NCBI RefSeq assembly: GCF_021728295.1 | Contig: NZ_JAKJXE010000022.1 | Location: 1-64,000, forward strand | DNA: 64,000 bases | Direction: 5' to 3' | Origin: Pseudomonas petrae | GTDB taxonomy: Bacteria; Pseudomonadota; Gammaproteobacteria; Pseudomonadales; Pseudomonadaceae | In this document: positions 44,262 to 53,403 of the stretch, in pieces | Numbering within the stretch: position 1 is the first letter of the stretch | How the letters are laid out: each line of letters opens with the position of its first letter | Made by a program: the position numbers and the translations under genes | Notes under the pieces: model-generated | What the model was told of the DNA's origin: nothing | The model's database searches: none | The model's input: the letters and a program-made list of their open reading frames with translations, nothing else

Positions 44262-44690
44262 ATGCTGACGTTCAATAAGCTCTTTCTGGCGCTGGCGTTC
44301 CTTGGCAGCAGCGCGGCGGCGCAAGCGGCTGATGGCAACGCGGACCTGTCCCGCACCGATTTCGGCAAGAACACCGAACGCGCCGACCGCATCAACGGCC
44401 TGCGCCGCAGTCTCACCACCAGCACCCAGGTCGGCAGTTGGAGCCAGACGTTCAGCCAGCAGCCTGCGGATGATCCCTACGCCGCCGGCTATGGAAATCT
44501 CACCGCCCGCGTCAACGGTGTGAGCGTGCAAACAGGCAATCTTCCGGCCGCTTACAACGTGCAGATGTCCTTGCCGGGCACGACTAGACTGTTCGAGACT
44601 CGCGGACCGGTCCGCACGCTGCAGCAACCCCCCTCGCTGAGCTTGAGCGAAAGCCCGCACACCTATTTACCCGTCCACCACATTTTATAA
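44262..44690 (+). CDS. Secreted protein upstream of phoPQ, unknown function
   Basis: 142 residues from the ATG at 44262, with GGAGGA 8 bases upstream. A signal peptide (about 1-22, ending AQA-AD) is followed by a polar mature part (NTERADRINGLRRSLTTSTQVGSWSQTFSQQPADDPYAAGYGNLTARVNGV) with no recognised domain. In P. aeruginosa the corresponding place before phoPQ is held by oprH; this protein is not an obvious OprH (no clear beta-barrel pattern). The four PhoP half-sites upstream imply magnesium-starvation induction. Confidence 0.75.
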   Translation: MLTFNKLFLALAFLGSSAAAQAADGNADLSRTDFGKNTERADRINGLRRSLTTSTQVGSWSQTFSQQPADDPYAAGYGNLTARVNGVSVQTGNLPAAYNVQMSLPGTTRLFETRGPVRTLQQPPSLSLSESPHTYLPVHHIL

Positions 44691-44816
44691 GCCGCCAGCC
44701 TGTTTTTCGCGGTGTCTGGATTGCACAATCGCTGCCGGGCTCGTCACACTGCACGCGCTCGGCAGCGTCGTTGGGACTCTTGAAACAAGAGGTATGCCTT
44801 TGCCTGGGAGAGCGTC

Positions 44817-45494
44817 ATGAAATTGCTGGTTGTCGAAGATGAAGCCCTGCTGCGTCACCACCTGCAGACCCGCCTGACCGAAAGCGGTCACGTCGTCGAA
44901 GCGGTGGGCAACGCCGAGGAAGCGCTGTATCAGGCGGGCCAGTTCAACCACGATCTGGCGGTCATCGACCTGGGCCTGCCGGGTGTTGGCGGTCTCGACC
45001 TGATCCGTCAACTGCGCGCGCAGAACAAGGCCTTCCCGATCCTCATCCTGACCGCGCGCGGCAACTGGCAGGACAAAGTCGAAGGCCTGGCCGCCGGTGC
45101 CGACGACTACGTGGTCAAGCCGTTCCAGTTCGAAGAACTCGAAGCGCGCCTGAATGCCCTGCTGCGACGCTCCAGCGGATTCACCCACTCGACCATCGTC
45201 GCCGGCCCGCTGAGCCTGGACCTCAACCGCAAGCAAGCGTCCCTGAACGAACAGCCGCTGGCGCTGACCGCCTACGAGTACCGGATTCTCGAATACCTCA
45301 TGCGTCACCACCAGCAAGTGGTGCCCAAGGAACGCCTGATGGAGCAGCTGTACCCCGACGACGACGAGCGCGACCCGAACGTGATCGAAGTGCTGGTGGG
45401 TCGGCTGCGGCGCAAGCTCGAAGGGCCCGCCGGCTTCAAACCGATCGACACCGTGCGTGGCCTCGGCTACCTGTTCACCGAGCGCTGTACATGA
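44817..45494 (+). CDS. phoP: Response regulator PhoP
   Basis: 225 residues, exact PhoP size. Receiver with E7-D8 (VVEDEALLRHHL), phospho-acceptor D51 (LAVIDLGLPGVGG) and LTARGNWQDKVEGL; C-terminal OmpR-type winged helix (ALTAYEYRILEYLMRHH; NVIEVLVGRLRRKLE; TVRGLGYLF). It controls the response to low magnesium and cationic peptides. It overlaps phoQ by 4 nt (ATGA) and lies 126 bp after the secreted-protein gene. Confidence 0.92.
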   Translation: MKLLVVEDEALLRHHLQTRLTESGHVVEAVGNAEEALYQAGQFNHDLAVIDLGLPGVGGLDLIRQLRAQNKAFPILILTARGNWQDKVEGLAAGADDYVVKPFQFEELEARLNALLRRSSGFTHSTIVAGPLSLDLNRKQASLNEQPLALTAYEYRILEYLMRHHQQVVPKERLMEQLYPDDDERDPNVIEVLVGRLRRKLEGPAGFKPIDTVRGLGYLFTERCT

Positions 45495-46834
45495 TTCGTT
45501 CGCTGCGCCTTCGTCTGATGCTGGGCGCCGCGACTTTGGCCGTCATCTTCATGCTGCTGATGCTGCCGGCGCTGCAGAGCGCCTTCAGCCTGGCGCTGGA
45601 AAGCTCCATCGAAAAACGCCTGGCGTCGGACGTCACCACGCTCATCTCCGCCGCCCGCGTCGAAGACGACCACCTGCTGATGCCGTCGTTACTGCCCGGC
45701 GAACAATTCGCCCTGCCCGACAGCCGCTTGCTCGGCTACATCTACAACCGCGCCGGCAAACTGGTGTGGCGCTCCCGGGCCACCGAAGACGAAGCCATCG
45801 ACTACCAGCCGCGCTATGACGGCCGCGGCAACGAATTCGCCAAGATTCGCCAGCCCAATGGCGAGGAGTTCTTCGTCTATGACGTCGAAATCAAACTGCT
45901 CGGCGGGCGTAACGCGGCTTTCAGCATCGTCGCCTTGCAACCGGTGCGCGAATACCAGGAAACCATCTCCGGCCTGCGCGAAAAACTCTACTTGGGTTTC
46001 GGCGGCGCGCTGCTGGTGCTGCTGATTCTGCTCTGGGGCGGGTTGACTTGGGGTTTGCGTGCGCTGCGCGGCATGAGTCAGGAACTCGATCAGGTCGAGG
46101 CCGGCTCGCGGGAAAGCCTCAGCGAAGAACACCCCAGCGAACTGCTGCGCCTGACCGATTCGCTCAACCGCCTGTTGCGCAGCGAACGTGAACAGCGCAT
46201 TCGTTACCGCGACTCCCTCGACGACCTCGCCCACAGCCTGAAAACGCCGCTGGCCGTGTTGCAGGGCGTCAGCGAGCAGATCGCCAAACGGCCAGAAGAT
46301 CTGGAGCAGGCGCGGATTCTGCAATCGCAGATCGAGCGCATGAGCCAGCAGATCAGCTACCAATTGCAGCGCGCCAGCCTGCGTAAAAGCGGGCTGGTGC
46401 GCTATCACGTGGCCCTCAAACCCGTGGTGCAAAGCCTGTGCAACACGCTGGAAAAGGTCTACCGCGACAAGCGTGTCAATGTGGTGCTCGACCTGCCGGA
46501 CAACGGCCAGGTACAGATGGAGGAGGGCGCCTTGCTGGAAATGCTCGGCAACCTGCTGGAAAACGCCTACCGCCTGTGTCTCGGCGAAGTGCGCGTGAGC
46601 TGGCGGTCATCGATGATGGGCGACGAGTTGTGCATCGAAGACGACGGCCCGGGCGTTCCGGAAAGCCAGCGCGCCCGGATTCTCGAACGCGGCGAACGGC
46701 TGGACACGCAAAACCCGGGGCAGGGCATCGGCCTGGCAGTGGTCAAGGACATCATCGAAAGCTACGGCGCGCAGCTGACCCTGGGCGATTCGGAACTGGG
46801 CGGCGCGGCCTTCCGCATTCAGTTCGCCCTCTAA
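45491..46834 (+). CDS. phoQ: Sensor histidine kinase PhoQ
   Basis: 447 residues. N-terminal span (about 8-30), acidic periplasmic sensor domain (about 30-165, with EDDHLLMPSLLPGEQFALPDSRLLGYIYN), second span (about 168-190), HAMP, then HisKA with H248 (LDDLAHSLKTPLAVLQGV, the PhoQ-type DLAHSLKTP) and HATPase (NLLENAYRL; DDGPGVP; GQGIGLAVV). It is overlapped by phoP and should act with it. Confidence 0.92.
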   Translation: MIRSLRLRLMLGAATLAVIFMLLMLPALQSAFSLALESSIEKRLASDVTTLISAARVEDDHLLMPSLLPGEQFALPDSRLLGYIYNRAGKLVWRSRATEDEAIDYQPRYDGRGNEFAKIRQPNGEEFFVYDVEIKLLGGRNAAFSIVALQPVREYQETISGLREKLYLGFGGALLVLLILLWGGLTWGLRALRGMSQELDQVEAGSRESLSEEHPSELLRLTDSLNRLLRSEREQRIRYRDSLDDLAHSLKTPLAVLQGVSEQIAKRPEDLEQARILQSQIERMSQQISYQLQRASLRKSGLVRYHVALKPVVQSLCNTLEKVYRDKRVNVVLDLPDNGQVQMEEGALLEMLGNLLENAYRLCLGEVRVSWRSSMMGDELCIEDDGPGVPESQRARILERGERLDTQNPGQGIGLAVVKDIIESYGAQLTLGDSELGGAAFRIQFAL

Positions 46835-46992
46835 GCTCAAGCCGTTCGCACGCCTTTCGAGGCGGATACCCGCCAGTGTGGCGGGCGATTTGCCGATAAA
46901 CGGCGGAAAACCGCCATCATCTTCCCGCCAATGGGTCTACCGTTAACCAGACGGTTCACGGAATCCGGGCCTGTCACACGATTTAACAACTA

Positions 46993-47007
46993 TGGCACGG
47001 TGCTTGC
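46993..47007 (+). promoter_or_regulatory. Sigma-54 promoter of dctA
   Basis: TGGCACGGTGCTTGC matches the sigma-54 -24/-12 consensus TGGCAC-N5-TTGC exactly, about 125 bp before the dctA ATG. Control of dctA by sigma-54 and the DctB/DctD pair is established; those genes are not in this window. Confidence 0.85.
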
Positions 47008-47133
47008 GATGCACTGGGCAGAGGTCTGCCGCGCGCAGCTCGACAAAAACAAATCCCTCCGAGCAGGAGGGTTCGCACTTTAGGCGTCACTGCAACCGGA
47101 ATGCTGCAGATCGATGCTCTTGAGGAAACTGCA

Positions 47134-48471
47134 ATGACGACTCGTCAGCCCATCTATAAATCCCTGTATGCCCAGGTGATCGTCGCGATCATCGTCGGTA
47201 TCGCGCTTGGTCACTGGTACCCCGAAACTGCCGTAACGCTCAAACCGCTGGGTGACGGGTTCATCAAACTGATCAAAATGGTCATTGCGCCGATCATCTT
47301 CTGCACCGTCGTCAGCGGCATCGCTGGCATGCAGAGCATGAAATCCGTGGGCAAGACCGGCGGCTACGCGCTGCTCTACTTCGAAATCGTCTCGACCATC
47401 TCGCTGATCATCGGCCTGATCGTGGTCAACGTCGTTCAGCCGGGCGCAGGCATGAACATCGACGTGTCCACCCTCGACGCGTCCAAGGTCGCGGCCTACG
47501 TGACCGCCGGTAAAGACCAGAGCATCGTCGGCTTCATCCTCAACGTTATCCCGAACACCATCGTCGGCGCCTTCGCCAACGGCGACATCCTGCAAGTGCT
47601 GATGTTCTCGGTGATCTTCGGTTTCGCCCTGCATCGCCTGGGTGCGTACGGCAAGCCGATCCTGGACTTCATCGATCGCTTCGCCCACATCATGTTCAAC
47701 ATCATCAACATGATCATGAAGCTCGCCCCGCTCGGCGCGCTGGGTGCCATGGCGTTCACCATCGGTGCCTACGGCGTCAGCTCGCTGGTGCAGCTGGGCC
47801 AACTGATGCTGTGCTTCTACATCACCTGCCTGCTGTTCGTGCTGCTGGTGCTGGGCTCCATCGCGCGCGCTCACGGCTTCAGCATCCTCAAATTGATCAA
47901 GTACATCCGCGAAGAACTGCTGATCGTGTTGGGTACCTCGTCGTCCGAGTCGGCGCTGCCACGCATGCTGATCAAGATGGAGCGTCTGGGCGCGAAGAAA
48001 TCCGTGGTAGGTCTGGTGATCCCGACCGGTTACTCGTTCAACCTCGACGGTACCTCGATCTACCTGACCATGGCCGCGGTGTTCATCGCCCAGGCCACCA
48101 ACACCCACATGGACATCACCCATCAGGTCACCCTGCTGCTGGTGCTGCTGCTGTCGTCCAAAGGTGCGGCAGGCGTGACCGGTTCCGGCTTCATCGTGCT
48201 GGCCGCCACCCTGTCTGCCGTGGGCACTCTGCCGGTTGCCGGTCTGGCGCTGATTCTGGGCATCGACCGCTTCATGTCCGAAGCCCGCGCCCTGACCAAC
48301 CTGTGCGGCAACGCCGTGGCAACGCTGGTCGTGGCCAAGTGGGTCGGCGAGCTGGACGTTCCGCAGATGCAGGCTGAGCTGGCCTCCGGCGGTCGTGCCA
48401 TCGACAACACCGCTCCGACCGACGACTTGGGTGTGGCCGAAGTCGCGCCTACCCCCGTTGTGCGTTCGTAA
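47134..48471 (+). CDS. dctA: C4-dicarboxylate:H+/Na+ symporter DctA
   Basis: 445 residues from the ATG at 47134 (GAGGA 7 bases upstream; an earlier in-frame ATG at 47101 lacks a site). DAACS-family signatures are GVALGHWYPE-like first span, KMVIAPIIFCTVVSGIAG, the serine-rich reentrant loop LGTSSSESALPRML, and GYSFNLDGTSIYLTMA. It imports succinate, fumarate and malate. Sigma-54 promoter upstream and intrinsic terminator downstream make it monocistronic. Confidence 0.95.
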   Translation: MTTRQPIYKSLYAQVIVAIIVGIALGHWYPETAVTLKPLGDGFIKLIKMVIAPIIFCTVVSGIAGMQSMKSVGKTGGYALLYFEIVSTISLIIGLIVVNVVQPGAGMNIDVSTLDASKVAAYVTAGKDQSIVGFILNVIPNTIVGAFANGDILQVLMFSVIFGFALHRLGAYGKPILDFIDRFAHIMFNIINMIMKLAPLGALGAMAFTIGAYGVSSLVQLGQLMLCFYITCLLFVLLVLGSIARAHGFSILKLIKYIREELLIVLGTSSSESALPRMLIKMERLGAKKSVVGLVIPTGYSFNLDGTSIYLTMAAVFIAQATNTHMDITHQVTLLLVLLLSSKGAAGVTGSGFIVLAATLSAVGTLPVAGLALILGIDRFMSEARALTNLCGNAVATLVVAKWVGELDVPQMQAELASGGRAIDNTAPTDDLGVAEVAPTPVVRS

Positions 48472-48496
48472 CACGCGTTAGCGGTAAAGGTTGTTG

Positions 48497-48527
48497 AAAA
48501 AGCCTGTCTTCGGACAGGCTTTTTTTA
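48497..48527 (+). terminator. Intrinsic terminator after dctA
   Basis: AAAAAGCCTGTC, loop TTCG, GACAGGCTTTTTTT; a strong stem with a UUCG tetraloop and a seven-T tail, 25 bp after the stop codon. Confidence 0.95.
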
Positions 48528-48579
48528 TGGGCGAATCGCACCTACTCTGAGCCACCCGCCGGCCATCAGAGAACGCCCC

Positions 48580-49761
48580 ATGCAAGGTCCGCTGTCATCG
48601 CTCAAAGTCCTCGATTTCTCGACGTTGCTGCCCGGGCCGTTCGCTTCGCTGCTGCTGGCGGACATGGGCGCCGAGGTGTTGCGCATCGAATCACCCAACC
48701 GGCCGGACCTGCTTCGCGAATTGCCGCCCCACGACCATGGCGTTTCAGCCAGCCACGCCTACCTCAACCGCAACAAACGCAGCCTGGCGCTGGACCTCAA
48801 GCAGGCCCAGGCCATCGAGGTGGTCAAGCGACTGGTGGCGGATTACGACATTGTCCTGGAGCAGTTTCGGCCCGGTGTGATGGACCGGCTGGGGATTGGG
48901 TATGAGGCGTTGAAGGCGATCAATCCGCGTCTGATCTACGTCGCCATCACTGGCTATGGCCAAACCGGGCCTTACCGCGATCGCGCCGGCCACGACATCA
49001 ATTACATGGCCGTGGCCGGGCTGGCCAGCCACACCGGCCGCAAGGACAGCGGGCCGTTGCCCTTGGGCGTGCAGGTCGCGGATGTCGCCGGCGGTTCGCT
49101 GCATGGGGTGATCGGTCTCCTCGCGGCGGTGGTCGCGCGCCATCAAACCGGGCAGGGCCAGTACGTCGACGTCAGCATGACCGATTGTGCGTTCAGCCTG
49201 AATGCCCTGGCCGGCGCGGGGTATCTGGCGGCCGGCATCGAGCCGGAGCGGGAGACGCAGATGCTCAACGGCGGCAGCTTCTACGATTACTACCGCAGTC
49301 GCGACGGCCGATGGTTTTCGGTGGGGGGCCTGGAGCCGGCGTTTCTTCACAGGATGTGTGCCGCGTTGGGGCGACCGGAGCTGGCGCGGCTTGGACTGTC
49401 GTTCGTGCCCGACGAACAGGCCTCGCTCAAGCACGAGCTGGAAATCGAGTTCGAGCGCCGCAGCTGTGCCGAGCTGGAGGAGCTGTTCGCCGGCATTGAC
49501 GCCTGTGTCGAGCCGGTACTGAGTTTCTTAGAAGCGACGCAGCATCCGCACATTCAGGCGCGAGAGATGCTGTCGCAGGTTCCACGAGACGATGGCAGCG
49601 CTCAGATGCAGATGGCCTGCCCGGTGAAGTTTTCAGCGGGACTGCCCGCGCCCCGGCACATTGGCGTGGCCGTCGGTGCACACTCTGCGCAGGTGCTGAC
49701 CGAAGCGGGGTTCAGCGCGCAAGAGATTGAGTCGATGGGTGAGGCGGGTGTGTTTGGATGA
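48580..49761 (+). CDS. CaiB/BaiF family III CoA transferase or racemase-like enzyme
   Basis: 393 residues. Family III motifs are LKVLDFSTLLPGPFASLLLADMGAEVLRIE at the start and GHDINYMAVAGL with D139 as the catalytic aspartate. GQTGPYRDRAG precedes it. The branch resembles alpha-methylacyl-CoA racemase and L-carnitine CoA transferase. Such enzymes either move CoA between carboxylic acids or epimerise 2-methylacyl-CoA. It stands alone after the dctA terminator and no pathway gene is adjacent, so substrate is not inferable. Confidence 0.85.
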   Translation: MQGPLSSLKVLDFSTLLPGPFASLLLADMGAEVLRIESPNRPDLLRELPPHDHGVSASHAYLNRNKRSLALDLKQAQAIEVVKRLVADYDIVLEQFRPGVMDRLGIGYEALKAINPRLIYVAITGYGQTGPYRDRAGHDINYMAVAGLASHTGRKDSGPLPLGVQVADVAGGSLHGVIGLLAAVVARHQTGQGQYVDVSMTDCAFSLNALAGAGYLAAGIEPERETQMLNGGSFYDYYRSRDGRWFSVGGLEPAFLHRMCAALGRPELARLGLSFVPDEQASLKHELEIEFERRSCAELEELFAGIDACVEPVLSFLEATQHPHIQAREMLSQVPRDDGSAQMQMACPVKFSAGLPAPRHIGVAVGAHSAQVLTEAGFSAQEIESMGEAGVFG

Positions 49762-49770
49762 AGCGGGCGA

Positions 49771-50265
49771 TTACTCCACCCGCGTCTCGCCGCTGAACAC
49801 CAGAATCTCCCGGCAGCGCTTGCACAGATACCGGCGGCCCTTGCGCACCAGCTTGTGGCGCTGGGCGGTGAACGGGAAATCGCTTTCCGGGCATGGGCAA
49901 CGGTAGATATAGCGGGTCACGCTGCGGCGCTGGATTTCGTAGGTGTGGCAGCGGTTCGGCGGCAGCTCGTAGACGCCGCGCATGATCAGCTGCCATTCCT
50001 CGCCATGGGGCTGAATGGTGTCGCCGAACAGTTGATGAGCGACCAGGTGCGCGACCTCGTGAGGGACGGTCTGGCGCAGAAAGTCTTCGCTGTTTTCGAG
50101 GTACAGCTTCGGATTGAAGCGCAGCATGTTCTCGTGCAGATGTGCAACGCCGGCCTTCTGGCCGCGCAGTTTGACGCTCACGACCGGGCGCTTGAAAGGG
50201 CGTTTGAAGAAATCTTCGGCTTGCTGGTAGCAGGATTCGACGCGGGTGTTGAGTGGTTCGAGCAT
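49771..50265 (-). CDS. sprT: SprT-family zinc metalloprotease-like protein
   Basis: 164 residues. The gluzincin motif HEVAH at 69-73 (VPHEVAHLVAHQLFG) gives two zinc ligands and the catalytic glutamate, and a C-terminal zinc ribbon holds YRCPCPES and LCKRCREI. SprT is the bacterial relative of the SPRTN DNA-protein-crosslink protease; its bacterial role is poorly known. It is convergent with the CoA transferase across 9 bp. Confidence 0.9.
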   Translation of the reverse strand: MLEPLNTRVESCYQQAEDFFKRPFKRPVVSVKLRGQKAGVAHLHENMLRFNPKLYLENSEDFLRQTVPHEVAHLVAHQLFGDTIQPHGEEWQLIMRGVYELPPNRCHTYEIQRRSVTRYIYRCPCPESDFPFTAQRHKLVRKGRRYLCKRCREILVFSGETRVE

Positions 50266-50348
50266 GCTTCATCGGTCTCCAGAGGACGCGAGTATGCCGC
50301 AAAGCTTCTGTGCCGCCAAAACCCAAAGCGCCGAATGGTCACCCGGTA

Positions 50349-50951
50349 CTAACTGGTGAATTCCGGCCCGATCCCGACGCCCCACAACACCACCGTAAAC
50401 GCCATGATCGCCACCAACACCACCAGCCCGACCGCGAGCACCGAGCTTGAGAACATGAAGCCTTCGTCCGGGTGGACGCCCATGAACACCGGCAAACCGA
50501 CGTACAGCAGGTACACCGTGTAGCAGACCGCCGCCAGCCCGACCATCATTCCCAGCCACATGTGCGGGTACAGCGCGGCCAGCCCGCCGATGAACAGCGG
50601 CGTCGCCGTGTAGGTCGCGAAGGCCACGCAGCGCGCCAGGCTGGGCGTGGCGTCATAGGTGCGCGCCATCCAGTGGATGAAGCCGCCCATGACGGCGACC
50701 CCGGCGAGCATGGCGATGTACGACATCAATGCCATCCACACCGCGCTGTCGCTGGTCAGCATGACCGGTGCCCGGTCGCCGATCTGCCAGCCCACCTGCG
50801 TCGTGCCGATGTACGCCGACACCGCCGGGATCGCCGCCAGTATCAGCGTGTGGGTGAGGTACAAGTGGCCGATGCTTTCTTCATCTTCGCCACGTATCTG
50901 TTGCCATTCCTGATCGGGGTGGGTGAACAGCCCCAAGACGTGATGGATCAT
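50349..50951 (-). CDS. YIP1-family inner-membrane protein
   Basis: 200 residues from the ATG at 50951, with GGGAG 10 bases upstream. Starts MIHHVLGLFTHPDQEWQQIRGEDEE, then about five membrane spans (LILAAIPAVSAYIG; MALMSYIAMLAGVAVMGGFIHWMA; LFIGGLAALYPHMWLGMMVGLAAVCYTVYLLYVGLPVFMG; VLAVGLVVLVAIMAFTVVLWGVGI). This is the Yip1/DUF1282 type common in Pseudomonas. Function unknown. The 312-bp gap upstream shows no feature. Confidence 0.82.
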   Translation of the reverse strand: MIHHVLGLFTHPDQEWQQIRGEDEESIGHLYLTHTLILAAIPAVSAYIGTTQVGWQIGDRAPVMLTSDSAVWMALMSYIAMLAGVAVMGGFIHWMARTYDATPSLARCVAFATYTATPLFIGGLAALYPHMWLGMMVGLAAVCYTVYLLYVGLPVFMGVHPDEGFMFSSSVLAVGLVVLVAIMAFTVVLWGVGIGPEFTS

Positions 50952-51263
50952 GCCCGTTACTCCCGCGAAGTGTGCCGCCGCTTCCGACGAAGCGTCTGAC
51001 CGCCAGACGCCGTCAGGGCAAGGCCACAATCGCTCAAGGGCTGCGACCTCTCAGGCCAGTATAGGAAGCTGAGTACCCCGAAAACCGGCTGCTTTAGAGC
51101 GATTGAGGTGTTCAAGCATCCTGCTAATAGCGGTTGGTCATGAACGCTCGGGGAAGTGCTTAAACTGTAGGATGGGCCGGCATTACCCAACTTGGGCTTT
51201 TTGCGTAAAATCCCGACCCTTTCCCCACGTCTCTTCACACCACAGCGAGCGGATACCAGCGCC

Positions 51264-52088
51264 ATGGGCACCCTTTCAGTCAATCAGAACAAACTGCAGA
51301 AGCGTCTGCGTCGACTCGCGGGCGAAGCGGTGGCCGACTACAACATGATTGAAGAGGGCGACAAGGTGATGGTCTGCCTGTCCGGCGGCAAAGACAGTTA
51401 CACGCTGCTGGATGTGCTGCTGCATTTGCAGAAAGTCGCGCCGATCCATTTCGATATCGTCGCGGTGAACATGGACCAGAAACAGCCGGGCTTCCCCGAA
51501 CACGTCCTGCCGGCGTACCTGGAGCAACTGGGCGTCGAGTATCACATCGTCGAGAAAGACACCTATTCGGTGGTCAAGGAACTGGTCCCCGAGGGCCGGA
51601 CCACGTGCTCGCTGTGTTCGCGCCTGCGTCGAGGCACGCTGTATACGTTTGCGGATGAAATCGGCGCGACCAAGATGGCCCTCGGTCATCACCGTGACGA
51701 CATCGTCGAGACGTTCTTCCTGAACATGTTTTTCCAGGGCTGCATCAAGGCCATGCCGCCCAAGCTGCGCGCCGACGATGGCCGCAACGTGGTGATCCGT
51801 CCGCTGGCCTACTGCGCCGAGAAGGACATTCAGGCCTATTCGGACATCAAGCAATTCCCGATCATCCCGTGCAACCTGTGCGGCTCCCAGGAAAACCTGC
51901 AGCGTCAGGTGGTCAAGGACATGCTGCAGGAATGGGACCGCAAGACCCCGGGCCGCTCCGACATGATTTTCCGCAGCCTGCAGAACGTCCAGCCCTCGCA
52001 ACTGGCGGACCGCAACCTGTTCGACTTCACCAACCTGCGCATCGACGAAACCGCTGCCTCGCGGTTTGTGAATGTGGTGAATGTGTAA
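51264..52088 (+). CDS. ttcA: tRNA 2-thiocytidine(32) synthetase TtcA
   Basis: 274 residues. The PP-loop SGGKDS is at 40-45, and two CxxC pairs, C115/C118 (TCSLC) and C203/C206 (PCNLC), provide the iron-sulfur ligands. TtcA thiolates cytidine 32 of certain tRNAs using ATP and a [4Fe-4S] cluster. The ATG at 51264 gives the usual N-terminus (MGTLSVNQNKLQKRLRRL). Single gene, divergent from the YIP1 gene. Confidence 0.96.
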   Translation: MGTLSVNQNKLQKRLRRLAGEAVADYNMIEEGDKVMVCLSGGKDSYTLLDVLLHLQKVAPIHFDIVAVNMDQKQPGFPEHVLPAYLEQLGVEYHIVEKDTYSVVKELVPEGRTTCSLCSRLRRGTLYTFADEIGATKMALGHHRDDIVETFFLNMFFQGCIKAMPPKLRADDGRNVVIRPLAYCAEKDIQAYSDIKQFPIIPCNLCGSQENLQRQVVKDMLQEWDRKTPGRSDMIFRSLQNVQPSQLADRNLFDFTNLRIDETAASRFVNVVNV

Positions 52089-52105
52089 GGCCTTGCGCTG
52101 TCCCC

Positions 52106-52208
52106 TGTAGGAGCGCGCTTGGTCTGGGCCGCATCCGGACGATTGCGGAGTGTCAGCCGCCAGAGGTGAACCTGACCCACCGCAATCGCGGGCAAGCGCG
52201 CTCCTACA
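52106..52208. repeat. Inverted pair of the GTAGGAGCGCGCTTG element
   Basis: TGTAGGAGCGCGCTTG at 52106 and its inverted copy CGGGCAAGCGCGCTCCTACA ending at 52208, between ttcA and the convergent DapA-like gene, where a hairpin could stop both transcripts. Confidence 0.85.
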
Positions 52209-52254
52209 ATGAATTCGCGTCGTTATCAGACACCACATCGTTCGGCAGTCGTTT

Positions 52255-53172
52255 TTACAACCCCACATCCGGCAACACCGGCTTGTTCGCCAGCGCCGTC
52301 CTCATCAACTTCTCGACATATTCCCGATCACTGTCCGGCAGCGCCAGGCGTGGTGGGCGGGTGAGGGCGCTGCCGCGTTCCATGATCGCTTCGCACAGCT
52401 TGATGCACTGCACGAGGTCTGGACGCGCGTCCAGGTGCAGCAGCGGCATGAACCACTCATACAGCGCCATCGCCTCGGCAAAACGCCCGGCGTTGGCCAG
52501 ACGGAACAACGTCTCGCCCTCTTTCGGGAAGGCGTTGGACATCCCCGACACCCAACCCACTGCGCCCACCGCAACGCTTTCCACCAACACGTCATCCAGG
52601 CCCGCAAACAGCACGAAGCGATCGCCGACTTCGTTGCGCACATCGATAAAGCGATTGGTGTTGCCCGATGAATCCTTGAAACACACGATGGTGTCGCAGT
52701 CCGCCAGGGAGATGAGGATGTCCGGCGTCACGTCGTTCTTGTAGATCGGCGGGTTGTTGTAAACCATCATCGGCAGGTCAGTGGCGGCGGCGACGGTGCG
52801 GAAGTGCGCGGCGGTCTCGAATGGCTTCGCCGAGTACACCAGCGCCGGCATCAGCATGATCCCATCGGCTCCGGCTTTCTGAACTTCTTTGGCAACAGCG
52901 CTGGCGTTGGCGCTGGTGAACTCGGCGATGCCCGAAATCACCGGCACGCGGCCGGCCGAGGCGTCTTTGGCGGCTTCCACCAGGCTGATCTTTTCAGCCA
53001 CGCTCAATGAAGTGTTTTCCCCGACCGTGCCGCAGATCACCAGCCCCGACACGCCATCGCGCACCAGGTTGGAAATGACCTTATGGGTGGCCTCCAGATT
53101 GAGGGAAAAATCGTCGTTGAATTGCGTGGTAACGGCAGGGAAGACCCCGCTCCAGGATACGGACTGACTCAT
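52255..53172 (-). CDS. DapA-family lyase, probable pyrroline-4-hydroxy-2-carboxylate deaminase
   Basis: 305 residues from the ATG at 53172. The DHDPS fold is clear: GTVGENTSL at 49-57, Y138 in MMVYNNPPIY and the Schiff-base lysine K166 in VCFKDSSGN. Standing next to a hydroxyproline epimerase/dehydratase gene, an aconitase-X gene and D-hydroxyproline dehydrogenase genes, it is best assigned as the deaminase that turns 1-pyrroline-4-hydroxy-2-carboxylate into 2-oxoglutarate semialdehyde (LhpC-like). The semialdehyde dehydrogenase of the next step is not in the window. Start is preceded by AGGAG. Function rests on context. Confidence 0.82.
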   Translation of the reverse strand: MSQSVSWSGVFPAVTTQFNDDFSLNLEATHKVISNLVRDGVSGLVICGTVGENTSLSVAEKISLVEAAKDASAGRVPVISGIAEFTSANASAVAKEVQKAGADGIMLMPALVYSAKPFETAAHFRTVAAATDLPMMVYNNPPIYKNDVTPDILISLADCDTIVCFKDSSGNTNRFIDVRNEVGDRFVLFAGLDDVLVESVAVGAVGWVSGMSNAFPKEGETLFRLANAGRFAEAMALYEWFMPLLHLDARPDLVQCIKLCEAIMERGSALTRPPRLALPDSDREYVEKLMRTALANKPVLPDVGL

Positions 53173-53197
53173 GGTTGACTCCTGATTGGATAAAGGT

Positions 53198-53209
53198 ATT
53201 TCGTATACG
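53198..53209. promoter_or_regulatory. Shared operator, DapA-like gene
   Basis: ATTTCGTATACG, containing the palindrome CGTATACG, 26-37 bp upstream of the start at 53172. The same 12 bases occur upstream of the periplasmic binding protein gene at 59.5 kb. GTATAC-centred palindromes are common targets of GntR/FCD regulators. Confidence 0.6.
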
Positions 53210-53278
53210 TTTAAATTCGGACGAGTCACGCCCAATGATTGCTGCGTTTAACCGGTATTTCAGGCTCCCCCCGATCCC

Positions 53279-53368
53279 TGTAGGAGCGCGCTTGCCCGCG
53301 AATGCGGTGTGCCAGTCATCACATCCATTGCAGACACACCGCATTCGCGGGCAAGCGCGCTCCTACAG
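53279..53368. repeat. Inverted pair of the GTAGGAGCGCGCTTG element
   Basis: TGTAGGAGCGCGCTTGCCCG at 53279 and inverted CGGGCAAGCGCGCTCCTACA ending at 53368, between the racemase-family gene and the DapA-like gene. Confidence 0.85.
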
Positions 53369-53403
53369 GGTAATGTGTTAGCCCGACGACTCAGGTGTTT
53401 CCA

